Source of the DNA: Anthropogastromicrobium aceti
GTDB lineage: Bacteria; Bacillota; Clostridia; Lachnospirales; Lachnospiraceae
Strand: one strand, 5' to 3'
DNA length: 39,743 bases
Assembly: GCF_025567095.1 (NCBI RefSeq)
Contig: NZ_JAOQJH010000030.1
Shown piece by piece: positions 31,268-38,255 of the stretch (within the stretch, counting starts at the first letter, position 1; each line of letters begins with the position of its first letter). The position numbers were made by a program, and so were the translations under genes. The notes under the pieces were generated by a model. The model saw only the letters and a program-made list of their open reading frames with translations, was not told where the DNA came from and made no database searches.

Positions 31268-31678
31268 TTATCTGCAATCGCTTTCTTTCTGCTTTCCAAT
31301 TCCTTTTCTGTAATCTTCCATAATCCTAACGCAATGATCTGCTATCTTTTGCATTCCGAGTTCTTCAAAAAAGGCAATTTGTATTTTCATCAGTTCTTCA
31401 CAAACAGTCAACTTCTGCTCATCCATATTGCTAATAGCAAGCCATGGGAACGCTTTATATTTCTTAGTGTCCCCAATGAGAAAATTGTACCCTATCAACT
31501 CATTTTCACGGAAAACGAAATAGAATTGTGGGCCTGAACCTGGAACTGACTTTTCCATAATTTGCTGCATTGTTCTCACGCCGCCGTATGCCGGAAAAAA
31601 ACCTATTCGCTCAAGAGCATTTAATATGTCAATCCTTTTATCTGTGGGTATGTCTCTATAATTGATAATCTGTTCCAT
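31268..31678 (-). CDS. Unrecognised IME1 cargo protein
   Basis: A 136-residue soluble protein. It contains YFVFRENELIGYNFLIGD, a strand-turn-strand that recalls the central part of GNAT acetyltransferases, but the acetyl-CoA loop is not evident, so no function is assigned. The gene is AT-rich, has its own terminator and a TATAAT-containing promoter region just upstream, and lies between oriT and the HTH/sigma pair. It looks like an independently expressed cargo gene. Confidence 0.65.
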   Translation of the reverse strand: MEQIINYRDIPTDKRIDILNALERIGFFPAYGGVRTMQQIMEKSVPGSGPQFYFVFRENELIGYNFLIGDTKKYKAFPWLAISNMDEQKLTVCEELMKIQIAFFEELGMQKIADHCVRIMEDYRKGIGKQKESDCR

Positions 31679-31735
31679 TTGCTCTACCCTCATTGAAGTT
31701 CAATTTGTCAGGCTCTAATTATACAACTTTTCTGT

Positions 31736-31933
31736 TTAGCGGTCAAAGCGGAACTTCAACAGGCTTTCTATCAGTTGCCTGACGATATGCTCCTGCATAT
31801 CCGTGTTAATCTGTCCGTCCATTTTCGCACAAGAGCGGATATATCCCGCATAATGGGATAGGACGGCGGCAACAGCTTCCGGGTCGCCCTCGCTTGCCTT
31901 AACGATTGTCTCATAGGGAAGTAGCTGGCTCAT
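31736..31933 (-). CDS. HTH_16-type regulator of IME1 (Orf8-like)
   Basis: A 65-residue protein: LPYETIVKASEGDPEAVAAV, LSHYAGYIRSCAK and a C-terminal MQEHIVRQLIESLLKFRF. It matches the Tn916 Orf8/HTH_16 pattern and overlaps the sigma gene by 23 bp, the same pair as 3213-3876 in the ICE. Confidence 0.82.
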   Translation of the reverse strand: MSQLLPYETIVKASEGDPEAVAAVLSHYAGYIRSCAKMDGQINTDMQEHIVRQLIESLLKFRFDR

Positions 31934-32369
31934 AGGACAAACCCTCCAACTCTGCCCGTAGCCGCCGTAAAATCATCTGAATACGCCGCCCGGTTGTGTT
32001 GCCAGCCCGTCCATATCTCCGTCCAATCTCCCTATGCGTCAATCGTTGGAAGTAGTACAAGAAAATGATTTCCTGTTCCATCTGTGATAGTGCGGACAGG
32101 GCTGCGGCAAGCTCTGGACTTTCCAAAAGCACCATCTGACCACAGACGAAAAGCGGATAGCTGGTCATGCCGGATTGCTCCGCAAAGTATTTATCTGTGG
32201 TACTGAATGGATAGTGTTTTTCTTCTATCAGATATTCAAGCGAGATTTCCCGCTTGCGGCGGCTCCGTATGCTCCGGGCTGCGTCTATGGCAGCGTGGCG
32301 AATAACAGTCTTGCAAAAGGCATCGTGTGTATGCCGGATATGTTCTTGATACTTTTCGTGTTCGGTCAT
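31911..32369 (-). CDS. Sigma-70-like factor of IME1 (Orf7-like)
   Basis: A 152-residue protein with a C-terminal sigma region 4: ALSQMEQEIIFLYYFQRLTH, then REIGRRYGRAGNTTGRRIQ. The N-terminus is short, as in Tn916 Orf7. ATG 32369 is chosen after AAAGGGGGA. Paired with the downstream HTH gene, it probably controls mobilization genes of IME1. It is a distant paralog of the ICE factor at 3439-3876. Confidence 0.82.
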   Translation of the reverse strand: MTEHEKYQEHIRHTHDAFCKTVIRHAAIDAARSIRSRRKREISLEYLIEEKHYPFSTTDKYFAEQSGMTSYPLFVCGQMVLLESPELAAALSALSQMEQEIIFLYYFQRLTHREIGRRYGRAGNTTGRRIQMILRRLRAELEGLSYEPATSL

Positions 32370-32458
32370 GGAAAATCCCCCTTTCTGAATAATGGCAGAG
32401 GGCGGCAGCATCTTGTGCTGTCGCCCTCTTGATTACCGAACAGCAAAGACGGGCGGGG

Positions 32459-32504
32459 CTGTCAACGGCGGCGCATTTGCGCCGTTCATCTTGACCGTTG
32501 ACAG
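32459..32504. repeat. Nested inverted repeat upstream of the sigma gene
   Basis: CTGTCAACGG (32459-32468) and CCGTTGACAG (32495-32504) form a perfect 10-bp inverted repeat. GGCGC-ATTT-GCGCC forms a second hairpin inside it. It lies between the anti-sigma stop and the sigma/HTH operon. It could terminate the ECF operon or be an operator. Confidence 0.55.
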
Positions 32505-32527
32505 GCTCGGCTGGGTTTGCTATCTGC

Positions 32528-33241
32528 TCACGGCAATTCACTCTCATTGATAGGAATTGCCTCAAGTTCCGTATTCAAATTGTTCCAATAAGAGCCGATA
32601 TCCGCACTTGTGAAATACTTAAAACCGCCTGCTGCTGACTTCAATTCGCCGTTTTTAACCCCATAGCAGGCGTAAATCAAATCGTAGCTTGTTCCATCTG
32701 AGAGGTTAAATCTAAAGCTGGTCACATCTGCTCCGGCAGTTTCCTCAGTCGTTTTGTCTTTTAGGGATAAGCCCTTGAACTTATCATACAGGGTCTTTAT
32801 ATCATTTTCAGCAACAACTACTTTCTTTTCTGCTGATGCAGGCACTCCGTCATAGTGGTACATTTCAACGCTTTCGACATCTTCAACCTCAAATGGGAAG
32901 TCGATTTTGACAGGCTCATAAGCAATGTTTATAGGTAACAGAAAGAGAGCTGTAAAAATTGCAATGATACAAAGAGCGATGGAAACTAGAACAGCAATCG
33001 TTATCTTTTTTCTGCCTCTCTGCTTTTCTTTTGCCTCATGGCGCATAATAACGCTTTCGCTTTCTTCGTGAAGAACATCTTCGCTCGTGTGAGAAAGCAA
33101 TTTCTGATAAATTGCGTTACAGTCAGCACAGGCGTTCAAATGCTCTTTTACCATCTCTGCGCTTGCTTCGCTGCAAGCACCGTCAACATACAGCGGAAGA
33201 ATATCTCGAACAATATCGCATTGTTTACTCATGCTTTTCAT
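32528..33241 (-). CDS. Membrane anti-sigma factor with zinc finger
   Basis: A 237-residue protein. An N-terminal zf-HC2-type anti-sigma zinc motif (HLNACADC) is followed by a transmembrane helix (about residues 77-98) and an extracytoplasmic sensor-like domain. It overlaps the ECF sigma gene by 17 bp and should hold that sigma factor inactive at the membrane until an envelope signal arrives. ATG 33241 and ATG 33232 are both possible starts. Confidence 0.88.
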   Translation of the reverse strand: MKSMSKQCDIVRDILPLYVDGACSEASAEMVKEHLNACADCNAIYQKLLSHTSEDVLHEESESVIMRHEAKEKQRGRKKITIAVLVSIALCIIAIFTALFLLPINIAYEPVKIDFPFEVEDVESVEMYHYDGVPASAEKKVVVAENDIKTLYDKFKGLSLKDKTTEETAGADVTSFRFNLSDGTSYDLIYACYGVKNGELKSAAGGFKYFTSADIGSYWNNLNTELEAIPINESELP

Positions 33242-33710
33242 CCATCCTTTCTTGAATTTTTAGCTTTGCACGATGATAAGTAACTCTCGCCCATGATTCT
33301 GTTTTTCCAAAAATTGCAGCGATTTGTGAAAAAGATAGTTCCCCGAATACGCGAAGCTGAAAGACTTCTTTGTATGGTTCTTCCAAACGGTGAAGAACGA
33401 GGTGTATGCGGAACGCCATGTCAGAATCTGCAACTGAGTTCTCAACATTTTCATTTGATGGCAAGTCATTGATTTCACTCACATCAGCTACTCGCTGACG
33501 GCTTCGCATTTCATCATGGTAAAGGTTTTTTGCTATGGAGCAGAGCCATGTCAATTCATCTGACTTACCTTTGAATTGTGATGTTGTAGAAACAGCCTTA
33601 TAGAATGTGTTCTGCGTGATTTCCTCTGCTATCTCACGATTTTTGGCAAGAGAAATAGTATACGAGTATACCTGTAAATAGTAGGCTTTATAGAGCTTTT
33701 CATAGTCCAT
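33225..33710 (-). CDS. ECF-type sigma factor
   Basis: A 161-residue extracytoplasmic-function sigma factor. Region 2 is LYKAYYLQVYSYTISLAKN to WLCSIAKNLYHDEMRSRQR; region 4 is LEEPYKEVFQLRVFGELSFSQ to KTESWARVTYHRAKLKIQE. ATG 33710 follows GGAGG by 11 nt. The gene is coupled to its anti-sigma partner and has an ECF-like promoter at 33744-33769, so it is probably self-activated. No obvious target operon lies nearby other than this one. Confidence 0.9.
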   Translation of the reverse strand: MDYEKLYKAYYLQVYSYTISLAKNREIAEEITQNTFYKAVSTTSQFKGKSDELTWLCSIAKNLYHDEMRSRQRVADVSEINDLPSNENVENSVADSDMAFRIHLVLHRLEEPYKEVFQLRVFGELSFSQIAAIFGKTESWARVTYHRAKLKIQERMDEKHE

Positions 33711-33743
33711 ACTTGTCATCACCTCCTTCAGCTTCATAGGTTA

Positions 33744-33769
33744 GACGGAGAAATCGGAATTTCGTTACA
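33744..33769 (-). promoter_or_regulatory. ECF-type autoregulatory promoter
   Basis: Minus-strand TGTAAC (33769-33764), exactly 16 bp, then CGTC (33747-33744). This matches the Gram-positive ECF pattern of an AAC-type -35 and a CGTC-type -10. It lies about 35-60 bp upstream of the ECF sigma start. Confidence 0.65.
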
Positions 33770-33982
33770 AAGAAGTTTGAAATTTTTATACCTTTACGCT
33801 ACTCTTGCTTTGTGCGGACTATTGGTAGACGCGCATTAACGGCAAGTAAAGAGATTGCTGTGTCAGCTTGATATGTTCAAATGCTAATTAAGTATAGCAT
33901 ACAGCTATAAATTTTTCTATTGCGTTCCCCTGACTTCGGAATAGTGGCAGGGCTGGCTATCCTTGTTTTGCTTTGTGCTTCT

Positions 33983-34123
33983 CTACCGTACATGAGCATT
34001 TGCGCCCGGATTGTCGTTGCCGTAACCCTCCATGAGGTTAATGGCACCCCAAATGCCAAGACCTGCGCCAAGCGCGATAACCAAAGTCTGCAATACACCA
34101 ACTGCGCTGTTGAAAAATTCCAT
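33983..34123 (-). pseudogene. maff2: maff2, 5' part truncated by IME1
   Basis: The gene starts at ATG 34123 after GAGG and encodes MEFFNSAVGVLQTLVIALG and GLGIWGAINLMEGYGNDNPG, the typical Maff2 membrane protein start. After about 40 codons the family sequence ends and a stop follows at 33983. Intact Maff2 proteins of ICEs are about 70 residues and keep a second membrane segment. The 3' part should lie beyond IME1, in the gap. Maff2 is a small channel-associated membrane protein, normally between traG and virB6. Confidence 0.75.
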
Positions 34124-34185
34124 ATAAACCTCGCTTTCTGCCGCTGTGCGGCTCAAAAATGTTATGGAAAATGAAAATGCCGCCG

Positions 34186-35679
34186 TTATTCCTCGGCGGC
34201 TGCGTCCTCGTCGGACAAATCTATTTCGTATATGTCGAAGGCTTCATCGGGCTTTACGATTGCCGGACGGGTAGACATATACCGTTCCACGTCAAAAGCG
34301 TTTTTCTTGTCGAAGTCGGAAAGGTATTTGTAGTTCGGGTGTTTTGTTATATCGTATTTGTCGCTTAAAAAGGGACGCACACCGCGTAGCTGCAAAATAC
34401 ATTTCCCACCGTCCATAACTGCTATTTCGTCCTGTGTCATCAACTCCTTTCCTAATTTTTGATAAGTAAGTCCATGAGAAACCTGCGTGCCGCGATTTTC
34501 GGAAGTATTGAAACTGTCGATTGTTTCCCGTCCCAAGTTATCCGAAATATCCTTTGCATTTTTCCCACGTCCTCCCAAAAACAAGGTGCTGTCGGCATTA
34601 TCAAGTATGATTTCTGCCGCGTCCCTGTAAATGGCTTTTAGCTGGCTCTGCGATTGCAGAATGATAGAAGCGGACATTTCCCTACTGCGTATGGTCGCAA
34701 TCAGCTTATCAAAGCGGGGTATCTGCCCGATGTTGGCAAATTCATCGAGTAAAAAACGGACATGAACAGGCAATTTGCCGTTGTATTCGTCGTCCGCTTT
34801 ATCACAAAGTAAATTAAAAAGCTGTGATTGCAAAATAGCGATAACAAAATTAAAGGTGTCGTCGGTATCGCTCATTATGAGGAAAAGCGCGGTTTTCCGG
34901 TCGCCCAATGTGTCAAGTTCCAATTCATCATAGGACATGAGTTCCCGGAGTTCTTCAATATCGAAAGGAGCGAGCCTTGCCCCACAAGAAATAAGGATTG
35001 ACTTTGCCGTTTTGCCCGCTGCCAATTTGTATTTTTTATATTGCTTCACCGCGAAATGGTCGGGGCTGCGTTCTTCCAAATCGGCAAAGAGCAGATCAAC
35101 GGGGCTTTGGTATTCCTCGTCGTCCTCGCGTGCTTCGCTGGCATTGATAAGTTCAAGCAGCGTTGTAAAGTTCATTTCCTCGGCGGGGGCTTCATACCAA
35201 ATGTAGCCGATCAACGCGCAATATAATAATCTCTCGGCTTTCACCCAAAAATCTTCCGCGCTTTTTTCTCCCTCGCCTTTGGTATTGACAATAAGGGTAT
35301 TGACAACCTTTAACACGTCCTTTTCGCTGCGGATATAGACAAAGGGGTTATAGTGCATACTTTTCCGAAAGTTTATCGTGTTCAGTACCTTAATGCGGTA
35401 GCCTGCCCGTTGCAGCAGCTTTCCGCACTCGATTAGGACGGTGCCTTTTGGGTCGGTCAAGACGTAGGAAGAATGAAGCTGCATTAAATTAGGCTTTACG
35501 AAAAACCTTGTCTTGCCGCTGCCGCTGCCGCCGATCACCACGACGTTTTTATTTCTCGCATATTTCGGCTGCTTCGGGCGGCTGTTCATGGTAAGGCGTT
35601 CGGTCTGCGTCAAAATGATGTTGTTCTGAAAATCCGGGTCGATGTAGGGCTTTATATCTTCGGCGTTGCCCCATGAAGC
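34186..35679 (-). pseudogene. traG/virD4-like coupling-protein gene, 5' end lost
   Basis: About 497 codons remain of a coupling protein that normally has about 600. Walker A (VVIGGSGSGKTRFF) and Walker B (VHVRFLLDEFANIGQIPRF) are intact, as is the C-terminus. The N-terminal membrane region is missing: codons for ASWGNAEDIKPYIDP are still present and then the frame stops at 35686-35688. No credible start codon lies at the truncated end. The break coincides with the edge of IME2. The coupling protein links relaxase-bound DNA to the channel, so ICE self-transfer should be impaired. Confidence 0.8.
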
Positions 35680-35722
35680 GTTTTGTCAAGTGCTTTTTTG
35701 AGTTATTGACGCAAATTATCGT

Positions 35723-35768
35723 GAAAGTGCGAAAGTGCAAAGTGCAAAGGGTCTGCGTTTTGCACTTT
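35723..35768 (-). repeat. GAAAGTGC repeats and stem-loop at the IME2 end
   Basis: GAAAGTGC occurs at 35723-35730 and 35731-35738, with AAAGTGC at 35739-35745. AAAGTGCAAA (35739-35748) pairs perfectly with TTTGCACTTT (35759-35768), which overlaps the stop of the primase-helicase. The hairpin may be the terminator of that gene; the direct repeats close to the element edge could be recombinase or replication sites. Confidence 0.55.
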
Positions 35769-37669
35769 CAGCTTGCGGGTTCGGGTGGCTGCTTCTTCTT
35801 GATGAAGTTGTACCATTGACCGCCGACGCGCCTTGCGCCTAAAATGCCGCCCATGTTGCGCTTGGCGTTCTGTACCGTCCTTTCGGATATTCCGGCTTCG
35901 GCTGCGGCTTTTACAATGTCCTCGCTGGCAAGCTCTTTCCCGTCTGCAAGCAGGTCAAGTATCAGCCTTTCAGCCTGTTCGGTTTTGGTAGCGGTGTTCC
36001 CGCCCGCGCCGGACAGCAGCTNNNNNNNNNNNNNNNNNNNNNNNNNNNNNNNNNNNNNNNNNNNNNNNNNNNNNNNNNNNNNNNNNNNNNNNNNNNNNNN
36101 NNNNNNNNNNNNNNNNNNNNNNNNNNNNNNNNNNNNNNNNNNNNNNNNNNNNNNNNNNNNNNNNNNNNNNNNNNNNNNNNNNNNNNNNNNNNNNNNNNNN
36201 NNNNNNNNNNNNNNNNNNNNNNNNNNNNNNNNNNNNNNNNNNNNNNNNNNNNNNNNNNNNNNNNNNNNNNNAACGGCGCACCCGGTACGCTCGGCAACAT
36301 CGGCAAGGCGGCGGAACATGGGGCGCACTTCGTTTGCCCGGTTCATGTCGGTCTTTTCGCCCATGTACGCCTGTATGGGGTCAAGGATAATCAGACGCGC
36401 CCCGTTCTGCGTGATTGCCTTTTCTATGCGCTCGTCGGAGAGGGTAAGCTCCCGCTTGGCTTCATCAATCACAAGTACGCGGTCAAGGTCGGCTTCTGCT
36501 TCCATCAAGCGGGGCTTGACGGTATCGCCCAGCCCGTCCTCGGCGGTCTGGTAAATCACATTGAACGGCGGCAGGGGCTTCATGTTCGGAAGCTCCCGCC
36601 CGGTGGTGCAGGCGGCGGCAAGGCGTAGGGCAAAGGTGGTCTTGCCCTCGCCGGGATTGCCTTGCACAATGGTTACTTTCCCAAAGGGAATATACGGCTC
36701 CCATAGCCATTCAACGGTCTGTGTGTCCACCTCGCTCATACGGATAATCTCAACGGTTTCTTCCTGCGGCGGCTCTTTCAAGCCGTAAATCGCTTCCCGG
36801 ATATACTTCCCGTCCGCGATTTCTCCCCGGCGCGTCTGCACCTCGTTCCAATCTTTGAAAAGGGGAATAAGACGGTGGACGGTCAAGCCCTCCGGCATAA
36901 GCTCCACAAGGCGGCTGCAAGCGTCGTTTCCGGCTTGGTCGCTGTCAAGGCAGAGGTAAACGGTCTTGATGTTCGGACGGTCAGAGAGGAAACGCAGCAG
37001 GGCTTTTTCTCCCACGCCGCCCAGTGCAAGGTAGCTTTGTTTCTGCCATTCCTTTTTGAACAGGCAGAGGAAAGATAAAAGGTCAATCGGTGCTTCAAAG
37101 ACAAACAGCCTTTCGCCCTCGCCCCGGTAGCAGAAGTTAAAGGCTTTGTCGCTGCCTTTCACATCAAGCCGGAAGCTCCCGGCTGTGCCGCGCTGGTGGG
37201 CGTATCTCGGTATGCCGCTTTCATCTCTGCCGACGAATACGGCGTTGTGATGGGCGGCTTCCTCGTAAATATCGCCGCTGGAAATGAAAAAGCCCGTCAC
37301 ATCTTCATCAATGCGGCGGGCTTCGGTAAGATACCTTTTCACTTGTTCGGCGGTGGGGCTGCGGGGCGGCAATCGGAAGTCGGAGAGGGGCGCGGGGCTG
37401 TCCGGCGGTGGGGCTGCGCCTTTCTCTCCTGTGAGAAGTTCAACGGCTTCGGTAAAGCTCTTTCCGAAAAACTCCATGAGGAAGTCAACGGGGCCGCCGC
37501 CCTTGCTCTGGCTGTGCCTGTACCATTTGTTTCCCCGGACAGTCAAGCTGTCGTGCCGTTTCCAGCGGTACTCGTTCCCGGCGCGGGTAAGCTGCTCGCC
37601 CTGTGATTGCAGGAAAGAAACAAGGTCGGCTTGGTTGGCGCGGTCTATCTGTTCTTGGGTGTAATACAT
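35768..37669 (-). CDS. Primase-helicase fusion protein (contains gap)
   Basis: A protein of about 633 residues. Residues ~1-80 resemble the zinc-finger-like N-terminus of DUF3991-type primases, although the cysteines are not conserved. A TOPRIM domain covers ~185-290 (VFEAPIDLLSF with E192, and LCLDSDQAGND with D242 and D244). A RepA/KaiC-like AAA ATPase begins at ~320 with Walker A GNPGEGKTT at 337-345 and Walker B-like ARLIILDPIQAY. A 250-N gap removes part of the ATPase. A C-terminal winged helix (SEDIVKAAAEAGISERTVQ) follows. ATG 37669 follows AGAGG by 8 nt. It should replicate IME2 after excision or transfer. Confidence 0.82.
   Translation of the reverse strand: MYYTQEQIDRANQADLVSFLQSQGEQLTRAGNEYRWKRHDSLTVRGNKWYRHSQSKGGGPVDFLMEFFGKSFTEAVELLTGEKGAAPPPDSPAPLSDFRLPPRSPTAEQVKRYLTEARRIDEDVTGFFISSGDIYEEAAHHNAVFVGRDESGIPRYAHQRGTAGSFRLDVKGSDKAFNFCYRGEGERLFVFEAPIDLLSFLCLFKKEWQKQSYLALGGVGEKALLRFLSDRPNIKTVYLCLDSDQAGNDACSRLVELMPEGLTVHRLIPLFKDWNEVQTRRGEIADGKYIREAIYGLKEPPQEETVEIIRMSEVDTQTVEWLWEPYIPFGKVTIVQGNPGEGKTTFALRLAAACTTGRELPNMKPLPPFNVIYQTAEDGLGDTVKPRLMEAEADLDRVLVIDEAKRELTLSDERIEKAITQNGARLIILDPIQAYMGEKTDMNRANEVRPMFRRLADVAERTGCAVXXXXXXXXXXXXXXXXXXXXXXXXXXXXXXXXXXXXXXXXXXXXXXXXXXXXXXXXXXXXXXXXXXXXXXXXXXXXXXXXXXXXLLSGAGGNTATKTEQAERLILDLLADGKELASEDIVKAAAEAGISERTVQNAKRNMGGILGARRVGGQWYNFIKKKQPPEPAS
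36022..36271. other. Assembly gap (250 N) inside the primase-helicase
   Basis: The frame is open on both sides and joins in register if the gap size is right. The sequence lost is part of the ATPase domain. Confidence 0.95.
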
Positions 37670-37758
37670 GGCTGATACCTCTCTTTCTGTGGTTGAATTG
37701 TTCATAGTTTTGATGTAGAATGAAACCGAAAAATCGGAAGTTAGTGAGGTGCTGGATT

Positions 37759-38178
37759 GTGAATGAAAGAGAAAAAAATATTCACTTATGGTTTGAAATG
37801 TGGCTTACAAAACAGGATTTAGGTATTGATAATATTTTTGCAGAAGATGTAATTTATACTGAAAGTTGGGGTCCAAAATATAATAACCGTCAAATCGTAA
37901 AACACTGGTTTCAGGAATGGAATACTCGTGGCAAAGTCGTTGCTTGGGAAATCAAACAATTTTTCCACAAAGGAAATCAGACGATTGTGGAGTGGTATTT
38001 CAAAAATGAAATGAACAATGGGAGCATAGAGGAATTTGATGGAATTTCCCTGGTTGAATGGACAAAGGATAATAAAATAAAATCATTGAAAGAGTTTGGC
38101 TGCAATTTGAATAATTATAATCCTTATGAGCATAGTGACCTGCCCGAATTTAGGGACGAAAGAGCAAGTTGGTTTTAA
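37759..38178 (+). CDS. SnoaL-like/NTF2-fold protein (copy 2)
   Basis: A 139-residue paralog of the protein at 13210-13629, the same length and similar throughout (NIFAEDVIYTESWGPKY, QEWNTRGKVVAWEIKQFFHK, VEWYFKNEM, RDERASWF). GTG 37759 follows AGGTG by 7 nt, the same spacing as in copy 1; an in-frame ATG 13 codons earlier lacks a site. It is AT-rich against its GC-rich neighbours and transcribed opposite to them. Likely acquired cargo with an unknown small-ligand function. Confidence 0.75.
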   Translation: MNEREKNIHLWFEMWLTKQDLGIDNIFAEDVIYTESWGPKYNNRQIVKHWFQEWNTRGKVVAWEIKQFFHKGNQTIVEWYFKNEMNNGSIEEFDGISLVEWTKDNKIKSLKEFGCNLNNYNPYEHSDLPEFRDERASWF

Positions 38179-38219
38179 TATTAGGAATCAATAGCGTCCA
38201 TTTTATCGGAAAACATTTA

Positions 38220-38253
38220 GGACGGACAGGCAAAGTAGCTTGCCCGTCCTTTT
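38220..38253 (+). terminator. Terminator after the second SnoaL-like gene
   Basis: GGACG (38220-38224) pairs with CGTCC, and GGCAA with TTGCC inside it, followed by TTTTCTTT. It lies 42 bp after the SnoaL-like stop and also just after the stop of the minus-strand relaxase, so it may be bidirectional. Confidence 0.75.
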
Positions 38254-38255
38254 CT

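Larger units (their letters stand above)
24943..33990. mobile_element. IME1: serine-recombinase mobilizable element in maff2
   Basis: About 9 kb with its own large serine recombinase, TnpW-like protein, replication genes, relaxase, MobC, oriT, HTH/sigma pair and cargo. To its right is the 5' part of maff2; beyond the gap to its left the next expected ICE gene, virB6, resumes. It thus fills the maff2 gene of the host ICE. The right end lies close to 33990-34005, where homology to Maff2 stops. The left end is hidden by the gap. No channel genes are present, so it must borrow a transfer apparatus. Confidence 0.7.
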
